Shown here one piece after another: positions 53,058-63,198 of a DNA stretch of 64,000 nucleotides; position 1 is the stretch's first letter, and the number at the start of each line of letters is the position of its first letter. The position numbers and the translations under genes were made by a program. The notes under the pieces were generated by a model. It had not been told where the DNA came from, ran no database searches, and saw only the letters and a list, made by a program, of their open reading frames with translations. The stretch covers positions 2,450,537 to 2,514,536 of the forward strand of contig NC_052673.1 of NCBI RefSeq assembly GCF_016802725.1, written 5' to 3'. The DNA comes from Solenopsis invicta. Its lineage: Eukaryota; Arthropoda; Insecta; Hymenoptera; Formicidae.

Positions 53058-54275
53058 GGGGCATTCTCCGTCAAAAAGGCCACCCCTGCTGCCCATTTCA
53101 ATTTTTGAGATAAAATGTTCGAAAAGGGCTTAAAATTTTCGTTGAAATGTCTATTTTTCGATGATGTTTGGCCTTTTGGAAAATGCAAAATGGCGGACCT
53201 AATATCACGGCTAGAATGAAAAAAGCCTTTGAAAAAATGCATAATAACGTGAATAAATGTGCAAGATATAACGTAGCAGAGGTCTAATCCTTATGTGTAA
53301 GTGTGTGAGTGTGTGTGTGGGGGGGGAGGTGGAGGGAGGGGGGATACGCGCGCTCATACGCGTGTATAAATGAATCACGTAAAAATCCTTGCTCAACATG
53401 GTCTGGCTATCAAGACATTTGCATACAAAATTTCGAATCATTTCATTATCCTTGTCCTGAAAAAGTACGTCACAAAAAACCTACGGTACAGAAAATATTG
53501 TTCTTTAAAAAACATTTTCTCCACAGAATAATAGTAAGATTACTTAAAATTACTTTGAAACTTATATTATCCTTCATAACATTTTTTACAATTGCAAATG
53601 TTGGCAACAGATTAGTTAGTAGAAAAACCGCAAACAGAAAACCTACTTTGTTATAGTCAATTATGGTAGCACACTTTTGTTAATATGCAATAATCTTGGT
53701 AAAATATATGACAGAGTGGTTAACAGTAAGCAAATGTCGAACATATTGATGACAGACTGTTAACAAACGCCAAGCAGGTTTTTTATTGCAAATAGTGTTA
53801 GCAAACATCACGTAAAAATGCAGCAGCATCTGTTGATCAAAATACATAAGATTGACAGTCGATAGCGAACAAGTCAATCGAATATATTGACGACATATTC
53901 ACTGCATGAACCCAAAAGATCTAGCTTTAAAGTCGTACACCTGCGAGTAGTGTGCGGTATCGCCGCTAGATGGATGTGGCAGTGCTTATATCTCGTACAT
54001 AAAAAACTACACATATGGAATAAAAGGCACAGCAATATTTTTTCATTTTTCAAATTTACTCGTCTTGTTTTGGATTAGAGAACCTCATCACAATACATTT
54101 ATTAGTCACAGAATTTATCGAGTTAATTAATTATAGTTTGCAATTCAGTCAATCAATAAGTTTTTTTATGTTAAATACAATATTCAACTCACGTTTTTGT
54201 CTCTTCTTTATCGACTTTTACTTTTTCTACAATTATTCCAATTATCTCTTACCTGTACCACATCCAAAATAAAAA

Positions 54276-55001
54276 ATGTCGGCTAAATCTCGTACAGATA
54301 GATGTATGAATCCATTCAAGAAACTTGGTGAAAAAGGACATTGTGGTAAAGATTTACGAGTGATACCAAAATTCATTCGGGACAAATTTCCTGAGATACC
54401 GACTAATTCTAAAATTTGTTGTGCATGTAAGAAAAAAAGTAGGACTGAATATGTTGATATGTCTTTAGATGAATCTAATGATTGTGTCACAAAAATGGAA
54501 TGTGATGGAAGCTCATTAACAATGGATATTGATAATTCAGAGATTTCTTATAATGAAGATAACATTCGATCACCTAGAGAAATTGAACTGGAAGAAATGC
54601 TTGATGGTCTTAAACAAAAATTTTCCACCTTGAAACACAATGATCCTTTAAGGGTGCGAATTCTCACTATAGCTCCGTCGTCTTGGAGTGTGAGAAAAAT
54701 AGTAAAAGAATTTGGTTGCTCACGATATTTAGCAAAAAAATCTAAGGAATTGAAATTCAACCATAGCGTATTAGCTGATACTACTAAAAGAGTTGGGAAA
54801 GTTTTACCGCAAACTACTGTTGAAAAAGTAATTGAGTTTTATAATAGTGATATAAACAGCATGATAATGCCTGGAATGAGGAAAGCCATTTCCTTAATAA
54901 ATAATAATAAACGGATAATAGTGCAAAAACGTTTTTTACTATTAAATTTAAAAGAACTGCATGCCTTATTTAAAGAATCCAACCCAAAACCCCGAATGTG
55001 A
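54276..55001 (+). CDS. Unidentified protein with N-terminal Cys motif, probably truncated
   Basis: 241 residues from ATG 54276. The N-terminus is basic and cysteine-containing (DRCMNPFKKLGEKGHCGKDLR, then SKICCACKKK near residue 49), plausibly a zinc-binding DNA-recognition region. An acidic linker follows, then a helical segment of about residues 100-235: LEEMLDGLKQKF, a WSVRKIVKEFGCS stretch like an HTH, and MPGMRKAIS. I recall similar uncharacterised proteins from repeat-rich animal genomes but cannot name the family. The frame ends inside the first unit of the 41 bp array, so the original C-terminus, perhaps the catalytic part, seems to be lost. Confidence 0.6.
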   Translation: MSAKSRTDRCMNPFKKLGEKGHCGKDLRVIPKFIRDKFPEIPTNSKICCACKKKSRTEYVDMSLDESNDCVTKMECDGSSLTMDIDNSEISYNEDNIRSPREIELEEMLDGLKQKFSTLKHNDPLRVRILTIAPSSWSVRKIVKEFGCSRYLAKKSKELKFNHSVLADTTKRVGKVLPQTTVEKVIEFYNSDINSMIMPGMRKAISLINNNKRIIVQKRFLLLNLKELHALFKESNPKPRM

Positions 55002-55240
55002 GAGGCAAGGGGACTCACGTAAATTAAACACTCCAAATGTGAGAGGCAAGGGGACTCACTTAAATCAAGCACCTCGAATGTGAGAGGCAAGGGGACTCAC
55101 GTAAATCAAGCACCCCGAATGTGAGAGGCAAGGGGACTCACGTAAATCAAGGACTCCGAATGTGAGAGGCAAGGGGACTCACGTAAATCAAGCATCCCGA
55201 ATGTGAGAGGCTAAGGGATTCGCGTAAATCAAGCATTTCA
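54994..55240. repeat. Six 41 bp tandem repeats
   Basis: Units begin 'gaatgtgagaggcaagggg' and contain GTGAG...CTCAC, a 5 bp inverted pair around an 11 base loop. The first five are nearly identical, the sixth is degenerate and a seventh trace follows. The array starts in the last codons of the 241-residue frame. Confidence 0.9.
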
Positions 55241-55869
55241 AACATAAGAGTTAAAGTGACTAATATAGATCAACTATCTCAAAAAGAGGAATATAAGTAT
55301 AGTATAAGTTTCAAAGTAATTTTAAGTAATTTTACTATTATTCTGTGGAGAAAATGTTTTTTAAAGAACAATATTTTCTGTACCGTAGGTTTTTTGTGAC
55401 GTACTTTTTCAGGACAAGGATAATGAAATGATTCGAAATTTTGTATGCAAATGTCTTGATAGCCAGACCATGTTGAGCAAGGATTTTTACGTGATTCATT
55501 TATACACGCACGCGTATGAGCGCGTATATCCCCCCTCTCCCCACCTCCCCCCCACTCACACACTCACACATACTCACACACTTACACATAAGGATAAAAC
55601 CTCTGCTACGTCATATCTTGCACATTTATTCACGTTATTATGTATTTTTTCAAAGGCTTTTTTCATTCTAGCCGTGATATTAGGTCCGCCATTTTGAATT
55701 TTCCAAAAGGCCAAACGGCATCGAAAAATATATCAACGAAAATTTTAAGCCCTTTTCGAACATTTTATCTCAAAAATTGAAATGGGCAGCAGGGGTGGCC
55801 TTATTGACGGAGAATGCCCCATATGTATATATATGTATATAAATATATATATATATATATGTATATATA

Positions 55870-56105
55870 TGTATATACTCACATAATACATGTACATAAT
55901 ATTAATCATTGTATAATAATTTTTACTTTATGTTCTCACTTATCCTGCTCACTTTATGTTTTTACTTTATTTAGTTTTATTTTAATAAAACATTACAATT
56001 TTATACTTTATATTTACAATTTTTTATGGTGGTTATTATGGTTATACAAAATACTTATTTTAAACACCACGCGCGCATATATGCTAATGAGATTACGTAA
56101 ACTGA
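55870..56105. repeat. Left part of an interrupted dispersed repeat
   Basis: Homologous to the reverse complement of 32680-32970. It continues at 62707-62840 after the 6.6 kb insertion. Confidence 0.8.
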
Positions 56106-57142
56106 CTTTCTTTACGGAAATGGACTATTGTAACTATTAGTAAAGCTATTAATAAAACTATTCGATTATTCGTCATAGTTGTTTTCACGGATTATTGGGA
56201 CGAACTATTACACAGAACTATTGAAAAATTGTTTGAAACCAATAACCACTACGATTTATATAGTCATATAAAATATGTATTGATAAATCAATAATTAAAC
56301 GTAATAAATTATAGTTTCCAAAAAAAATATTTCTTCTTTTTGTTCAATAGGATTAAATAAAGTTTAAGAATTAAACATTTATGTACAAGATTTAATAAGA
56401 ACACGAACTGTTATTTTTACATGTAAAAATATAAAATTTTCTGTGGAACAGCAAACCACATACACATCACATTTGAAAAAAAAACGAGAGCGAAATTCGT
56501 CTCAAGATTACAACAATTAGTTCCCAAAAATTTTACTGAAGCGGTTTAGAAAGACGGTCACGGTGGCGCCTAGATATAACGCCTGTGGCCGCACTCGACT
56601 CACGAGAAAATCCCCTGCGGCATGGCCACCTAGTGGAAATCGCGCAAGCCGCGAAGGCGCGAAGACTGGCGTCGCGAAATGCTTTGAGACATAATACAAA
56701 GTCTATATTTAAAACTCAAAACCAAAGCAAATCGCTCGATTTTTGAGAGCACCGTAATACGTTTTTACGTGTAAAATAACTATTAATAATTGAATGTCTT
56801 AGATTTTAATCGTATTCGGTATTTCTGAAATGATTAATAAATGTTTTTCACTTCATAAATAATATACGTTTTCAATAAACCTTTAATTAGCTATACCGAA
56901 TGTGTATAAAATACGTTTATTATTCGTTTAAATATTGCTGCAATAAAAACGTATAAATATAATTTACGCTTAAACTTTTATTAACATATTTAAAAAGTAT
57001 ATCATACCTGGATATTAAATCCTATTTGTATGGTACTTTATTCCTTGCGGAGTACACTGCGGACCTCCGCCCCGCTTACAAAATTTAAACCTCGCAATTT
57101 TATTCCTCGCATCCTATCCAACACCTGAGAGAGAGAGAAAGA

Positions 57143-60100
57143 TCACTCATCCATCCATATATCCACACTCATTCTCCGGACCTCCGTTTCCGCCGCATTT
57201 TCCTCTCTTCCTTCCACACTCTCATTCACACCCAACCACCCTCCTCCCTCCCTCATCTCCTCTAATCTCCTCATCCAAATCTCTCCCTCCCCGTCTTCTC
57301 CCAAGACCTCATCCACCATCTCCTGCCATCCCTTTTCAACCCCCCAATTCGTGCATTCCTCCCATACGTGCTCCCAAGTTTCCATTCCCCCTCCACATAT
57401 CCTACACTTCCTTTCTTCATCCCCTTCCCAATATCTATTCCCCATCATCCCGTCTCCTAACCTAAACTTCGCCACTCTCTGCCATCTTTGTTCCTTCCAT
57501 CCCTTCTTTAGGTACTCTGGCACCCCCTTACCTTTCACCCTACTATACCATAAGTTATATCTAGAGCCCCTAATTTTCTCCCATCTTTCCTCCTCCTGCC
57601 ACCTTCTCTCTCTTGCCACTACCTCTTCCCCCCTCAGCTCTCCCCCCTCTCTCATTTTTTCTATCTCAGTTAGGTTCCAGCTCTTCTCCTCGTAAAAGTC
57701 TCTCCTTTCCTCTTCCCATTTACCCACTACTTTTCCTACCTTCGCCCTGTCTCTCATTTCCTCCAAACACAACCTTGCCAGCTCTCCTCCCCCTCCTTCT
57801 CCCAGTTTCTTTTCATAGCTCCATGCCCTCAACCCTGCCCTCCCCCTTAACTTTTCCCTCTGCATTTCCTCCCTCACCATGTACCCCGGCGTGTACCTCC
57901 CAACCCCCACAATCCACTTCAAGAACCTGTCCTGTATCCTCTCTACCTTTTCCCTTTCTTTCCACCCCCAAATTTCTGCCCCATAGCTAACCACCGTCCA
58001 TACCAATCTATCAAATAACCACATCCTTCTAGCCCAGTTCTTTCCAAATCTCCTCTTTCCTATTCCCCATACTTCTCTCATCACCACTACTCCCTTGTTA
58101 ACTCTCTCCTCTATATGTTCTTTCTGACCCCCATTTGCCATCATTACATACCCTAGGGATTTGTATTTTCTCACCTCTTCTATCTCTCTTCCTTTCCATT
58201 TCCACACCATCTTTTTCTGTCTTCCGCCTCCCCTTCTACACCTCATTATTTTCGTCTTTTCTACATTGACCTCTAGTCCCTTTCGTTCTATGTAGCTTTC
58301 TAATGCCTTAATCATCCCTTTCATCCCTGTCTCCTCCTCTGCAACCACTGCCACATCATCTGCATACGCTAGCGAGTATATTTTCCTTCCCTTTACCCTC
58401 ACTCCTCTCCATCCCTCCCTCTCTAACTCCTCATCCAAATCCGCCAGCAATAGCGTGAATAAGCATGGGCTCAGGGGGCATCCCTGTCTTACCCCTTTCC
58501 CCGTCCAAAAGTTTTCCCCTACCTTTTCCCCCACCCTCACTCTACTTATGGTCTCCTCCAGTACCTCCTCGCACCTCACGACCAAGCTTTCTCTAACTCC
58601 CCTCTCCCTCATCATCTGTATGGGAGGATTTCCCTATCCACCGAGTCAAACGCAGCTTTCAGGTCTATATATAGCACTACCATCTTGCCTTTTCTTACTG
58701 CCACCCTCTTGTTTATCATATAATTCAGCACGTAAATCTGATCAATTGTGCCTACCCCTCTCCTAAACCCCGTTTGACTCGGTGGGAGTATCCCCTTCCT
58801 CTCCACCTCCTCCCTCAATCTCTCCGCAAGTACCGCTGCGTACACCTTGTACGCCGTCTGCGTTAGCGTGATCCCTCTATAGTCTTCAACCCTCTCCCCT
58901 TTCCCCTTTTTCACTATCGGCACTACCACCCCCTCCCACCACTCCTCCAGCCACCCCTCTCCTCTCCACACTCTGTCACATATTTCCCACAGCCATTCCT
59001 TTATTTCTTTTCCCCCCTATTTCCATACTTCATTTACGATACCATCCCCTCCCGCCGCTTTTCCCTCCTTCAGTTTACTTACCGCCCTTGCTATTTCTTC
59101 CCTACTGATATCATCTTCCACTTCTTCTCTTCCCCTCACCTCCCTTCTCACCCTCCACTCTACTCCCCCCAACACCTTTCTAAAGTGTCCCTCCCATTCC
59201 CTCATTTCGATCCCTTCCGTGACTCTCTTTCTCTTTCTCCTCCCCCTACTTACTACCCTCCAAACATCCCCTTCCGTTCTTACACCTTCCAATTCTTTCT
59301 CCCATCTTTCTCTTTCCCTTCTTTTCCTTTCCTTACAATATTCTCTGTATCCCTTCCTCATCTCCTTATATTTCTCCCCATTCCCTCCTCTTTTCTTCCA
59401 CTTTTTAAACTCTTCCCTTACTCCTCTTTTCATATTCCTACATTCTATATCCCACCATCCTTTCCGCACCTTTTTCTCTTCTCTCTCTACTCTTTCCAAT
59501 GCTCTTTCCACTCTCTTTTTCAATTTCCTCCAATCCTCCTCAACCACCTCCGAAACATTATCCCTCTTGCCCATGTATTCCTCAAATTTCTTCCTTCCCT
59601 CTTCCGTCCACACCCCTCTTCTCTCTCTTCCTTTTCTTTTCCCAATCCTTTCTTCCCTCCTTCCTCCCCCCTTCACATACACCGTTAATGGCTGATGATC
59701 CGAGTCCACCCAGTCTTCCACCTTCATCTTTACCACTTTACCTCTCGTATCCTCATTTCCGATTACATAGTCAATTACAGTCCCCCCCTTCCCTCCAGTA
59801 TATGTACATTCTCCCTCCTCATCTCCCTTAATACATCCGTTCAGAATTGACCATCCTAATTCCTTTAAAAAACCACACAATTTCTTTCCCTCTCCATTCA
59901 TCTTCCCATCTTTGGAATTTCTCTCTCTTTCCCCTACCCCTCCCTCTTCCTCCTCTCCTATACCTCCCCCCTCTCTGCCCGTTCTCGCATTAAAATCCCC
60001 CCCTATTAATATACTTACCCCCTCCTCTCTCTCCTCCATCCACTCTCTTAAGTGTCTCGTTTTTTCCTCTAAATCCCCATTCACGTATACACCCACTAGT

Positions 60101-60591
60101 TTCCACCATTCTCCCACTAATTTGACTTTACTCACCTGTAAACCCACCTCTCTCCTTTTCCTATTCTCTTTTCCTCTTTCTATCCCATCCCTAATCCCTA
60201 CAATCATCCCCCCCATTGCCCTCCCTTTTTTGCTCTTTCTTCCCGCTTCTTGCACCTCCCAAATATATCCCTTCGGTAACCATCTTTTCACCCTCTCCCA
60301 TCCTTTTTTCTGTAACCATGTCTCACTCAAAAACATCACATCCCATTTCTTCAATTTCTCCCTAAAGTCCTCCTCTTTATTTTCCATGCCTGCTACATTC
60401 CAAAAACCTATTTTATATTCTTTACTGTCTCTCCTTTTTCTATCCTTTTTCTTCCTCCTATCATATTTTCCATTTCCCTTATTCCCATCCTTCTCCCTCT
60501 CTACTACCCCACCCCCCCCTATTAAAAAACCTCTTTCCCTTTCTCCTCCTTTCCCCCTCTCTCCTCCACTCTTACATCTCTTCCCTTCCAT
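57143..60591 (-). pseudogene. LINE ORF2 (endonuclease-reverse transcriptase), two lesions
   Basis: From ATG 60591: an APE-type endonuclease with FWNVAGMENK, FLSETWL, LIGGDFNARTG and DSDHQPLTV. A TAG at 59019-59017 interrupts after NEVWK, and the same frame then continues. The reverse transcriptase begins around WRGEGWLEEWWEG and has GILPPSQTGFRRG, YIDLKAAFDSVDRE, a frameshift near 58615, then GVRQGCPLSPCLF and the catalytic YADDV. After RT comes a basic region and a C-terminal zinc knuckle, C-x2-C-x8-H-x4-C (CRICGG...HVWEEC, near residue 1040), ending at 57143. No RNase H domain was recognised. Two point lesions make it inactive. The clade is uncertain. Confidence 0.9.
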
Positions 60592-61580
60592 TCCCTTAAT
60601 TGATCTTTGATCTCATCCCATATCCACAATTTATCCTCGATCCACATTTTCATATATCCTACTCTTACCTTCTTTCCTTTTCTTCTATTCCTTTCTGCTT
60701 CCCTCTTTATCCACCACTCTACCCTTCTCTCTTTTTCCGTCAAGTCGTCCACGATCCACTCCTTCCTATCCCTCAGCTTCATCTTTCCCTTCATCACATC
60801 AATTTTCTCCCTCACACTCGCTAATCTCACCCATACCATGACCCCTCCCCCCTTATCCTTATCTTTATCTTTATTCCCTATCCTCCTCACCCCTTCCACT
60901 CTCGCTACCACCCCCGTTAACTCTACTATCTTTTCAATCTCTCTTTTTAATTCCTCCTTTCCCTCCTCCTTTACTCTTACCCCCTTTATAATTATATTCC
61001 TTTTCCTCTTCTCCCTTTCCCCCTTTTCCCTTTCTAATTCTAGTCTCCTCATCCTTTCTTCTAGTTCCTTCGTTTCACTCTTTCCTCTTATCTGCATCTG
61101 CTCTATCTCTTCTCCTTTATCCTTCACCCTTCCTCCCGTCACCGTCTCAGCCGTTCCCCTACCTTTCTCTATATCCTCCACTCTTCTCTCCAAATTGTCT
61201 ACTCTTTTCCTCATTTCCTCCATCCATTCCCTCATCTCTTCTCTACCGTCCCTCAATTCTCTCAATTCACTTTTCATTTCTTTAAAACCTTCCCTTACCT
61301 CCCGTAATATCTCCCTTAGCCCTCCTTCTTCTTGTCTTACCGGCGATCTCTTTACCATATTGCTCCTCTTAAAGCTTTCTCCCTCCTCTACTCTAGTCTC
61401 CTCCCCCTGTTCACCCTTCCTTTTCTCTCCTCTCTTCAACAATTCTAGCAGTGGCGCACTGTTTGATCTTTCCCTCATAAGACTTTCTGCCTTGCTCGGC
61501 CTTCCTACTCTTCTCTTTTCCTCTCCGTTCCCCTCTACTTCTTTTTCCCTCTCTTTCCCTCCCTTCTTTCCTTCCTCCAT
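60522..61580 (-). CDS. LINE ORF1, coiled-coil nucleic-acid-binding protein
   Basis: 352 residues, uninterrupted. The N-terminus is basic and Glu/Lys-rich (GRPSKAESLMRERSNS). Residues 85-145 form a heptad-rich coiled coil (LREILREVREGFKEMKSELR). The C-terminal half begins RKRNIIIKGVRVKEEG and includes VMVWVRLASVREKIDVM and VGYMKMWIEDKLWIWDE, resembling the RRM-like plus C-terminal domain of L1-type ORF1 proteins. The role would be RNA binding and ribonucleoprotein assembly. It overlaps ORF2 by 70 bp in another frame, so ORF2 translation would need reinitiation or frameshifting. No CCHC knuckles are visible. Confidence 0.8.
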   Translation of the reverse strand: MEEGKKGGKEREKEVEGNGEEKRRVGRPSKAESLMRERSNSAPLLELLKRGEKRKGEQGEETRVEEGESFKRSNMVKRSPVRQEEGGLREILREVREGFKEMKSELRELRDGREEMREWMEEMRKRVDNLERRVEDIEKGRGTAETVTGGRVKDKGEEIEQMQIRGKSETKELEERMRRLELEREKGEREKRKRNIIIKGVRVKEEGKEELKREIEKIVELTGVVARVEGVRRIGNKDKDKDKGGGVMVWVRLASVREKIDVMKGKMKLRDRKEWIVDDLTEKERRVEWWIKREAERNRRKGKKVRVGYMKMWIEDKLWIWDEIKDQLREWKGRDVRVEERGGKEEKGKEVF

Positions 61581-62329
61581 CTCGTCTTTCTTCTAATCTG
61601 CCAATTTTCCTATTTCAAATATTTACTAGAATGACTCTTTTTATATTTAAGATTATCACTTTTAATCTAAGAAAACAAATCAATTAAGTTTAGAAAATGT
61701 AAAAATATCAAATTATATGTTAAGATATTATATTGGATACTCAGTAGATTACTCCAATTCAAAATTTCCCGCGACTGCACTAACTCTCTCCTGCTATGCT
61801 TCTCACTTCTACCGCCCGATGTCGCTACCCTCCCTCTTTTCTGCTTCCTCTCTTTTCTCTATACCTACTATCCCGTCTAACCTCCAAATCCCGTCCCAAC
61901 CCTACTATCACTCCTGCCTCCCTATTCCCTTACCCCTGCCCTATCCCTTATTCTCCCAACTCCACCTGCTACTTCTCCGTCCCCTCACCCCCTCACACTC
62001 CAATCCTGCCCTTCTTCTTCTCAAAAACACAATCTCACCAAACACACCTTACAAACACACGACTATCACTCTCGCTACCGGAAACGGAAGTCTATTAAAT
62101 CCTATTTTTGATACGTTATTTAAAGGGACAACTTTTACACATTATAAACGTATTTAAGAAACATCTAATTAGTATATGATAGTATTTTTATACGTGTTAT
62201 AAACGAAAATACATTTCTGGTATTTTATAAACCATTTTTCAACGTATAAAATACGTTCCGTATTATATATACGTAATAAGAACGATTATTATAAACGTAT
62301 ATTGCACTAACGTATAAAAACCGTTTTAC

Positions 62330-62330
<1 letters not shown>

Positions 62331-62376
<46 letters not shown>

Positions 62377-62400
62377 GCAGATATATATATCTGCCACATA
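62331..62400. repeat. (TA)n microsatellite and 30 bp palindrome
   Basis: The AT run ends in TATGTGGCAGATATA plus its exact mirror complement (62371-62400). Confidence 0.8.
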
Positions 62401-62706
62401 CCTATACCTGTTTTATACCATACTTGCGTTTAATAAACGTATAAAACAATCCAGTTCTTATTGGGTTTATTGTGAATAGTCGACTAATAATCATTTATAT
62501 ATTAACTATTAAAAGTAGTGTGCTGGTGATTATAGCAAATAATCTCATTATGAAATCAATAATCACTCATTCAAAAACTATTAGGAAATGATTATTGCGA
62601 ATAATCCAATCATTAGATGCTACATAATCTCTATTATAGAATGAATAATCACTATTGTAAGTCAATAGTGATTATTGGCTTTCCAATAGTTCATTTCCGT
62701 AAGGGT

Positions 62707-62840
62707 TACTACTTAAACAATGCTACAAATCTATAGATAATAAAAACACGTTCTTTAGGGATTTTCGTTGGTACCAACATTATCGCGGCTATTTTTTGGG
62801 AAATTGTCGGCTAACCCCTCTTTGAATGCTTTATACATAC
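62707..62840. repeat. Right part of the interrupted dispersed repeat
   Basis: Matches the 32580-32740 region in complement ('acaatgctacaaatctatag', 'accaacattatcgcggc') and completes the copy begun at 55870. Confidence 0.8.
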
Positions 62841-63198
62841 TTCATATGTCTGTGTTTGGTAATTATTCAGTTTAGGTACTTCACGTCCAATTACTATAAA
62901 CTAATGTCATTCAACGCGTTTTCACTCGAAACTAACAAATCTAGCAGAAAAAAATGTCACTCTGCCCTGCGAACCGAGATGTCAAGCGTTAAAGTTGGCG
63001 ATTATACAGGTTAGGATACCTGTCAATCCGACAATATGTAGCGACTTGAGCAAGCGCTGTGGTTACGTTAGCATGCTCGGTGACCGCACGCGCATGGGTT
63101 TTAGTAACTTTGTACAAAATTTGAACAAAATGAAATTAAATAAATGAATCGTTCACGTTATATACACAATATAACACGTGCATCAATAGGCAAACATC
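62841..63198. other. Unassigned sequence before the Merlin relic
   Basis: No gene or TIR recognised. It may include the left end of the Merlin element, but no inverted partner is inside the window. Confidence 0.35.

Larger units (their letters stand above)
53058..55820 (+). mobile_element. Long-TIR DNA transposon with an unfamiliar protein
   Basis: Ends GGGGCATTCTCCGTCAA and its complement begin inverted repeats of about 520 bp (53058-53580; 55297-55820), flanked by ATAT on both sides. The interior has one 241-residue frame followed by a 41 bp tandem array. Superfamily not identified: GGGG-initial ends with a probable 4 bp duplication do not by themselves decide it. Both TIRs keep the same inward frame (about 75 residues around ESFHYPCPEKVRHKKPT), which may be a remnant of coding sequence included in the TIR. 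Confidence 0.75.
57028..62093 (-). mobile_element. Nearly complete LINE with a 14 bp target-site duplication
   Basis: ATTAAATCCTATTT occurs at 57014-57027 and 62094-62107, bracketing 5.07 kb. On the minus strand it has a 5' region, ORF1, an overlapping ORF2 and a short 3' end with 'ggaataaagtaccatac' and no long poly(A). The coding strand is extraordinarily purine-rich, so the plus strand is almost all C and T from 57130 to 61600. The AT-rich patch at 61605-61750 in the 5' region may be a small insertion. Confidence 0.9.
56106..62706. mobile_element. TIR element carrying a LINE insertion
   Basis: Relative to the uninterrupted copy at 32580-32970 this is inserted DNA. Its edges are inverted: 'ctttacggaaatggactattg' at the left and the complement of 'caatagttcatttccgtaag' at the right. 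Removing the LINE leaves about 1.5 kb, rich in 'actatt' and 'ataatca' phrases near the ends and in 'aacgtata/atacgttt' motifs inside. It has no transposase. The superfamily and TSD are not determined. Confidence 0.65.

Noticed and set aside
52881..53242. Ile/Tyr/Thr-rich frames over AT repeats, also 23062-23301 and 42074-42570
   Set aside because: Microsatellite translation.
53309..53656. 115-codon frame in the left TIR and its mirror at 55279-55563
   Set aside because: Present in both TIRs but without recognisable domain. Noted under the element, not called as a gene.
54994..55240. Repeat array as a CRISPR-like locus
   Set aside because: Units are contiguous with no variable spacers, and the context is a eukaryotic transposon.
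59912..60610. Ser/Pro/Leu-rich plus-strand frames across 57351-62157
   Set aside because: They are the antisense of a purine-rich LINE; C/T-rich DNA has few stop codons, so open frames are expected by chance.
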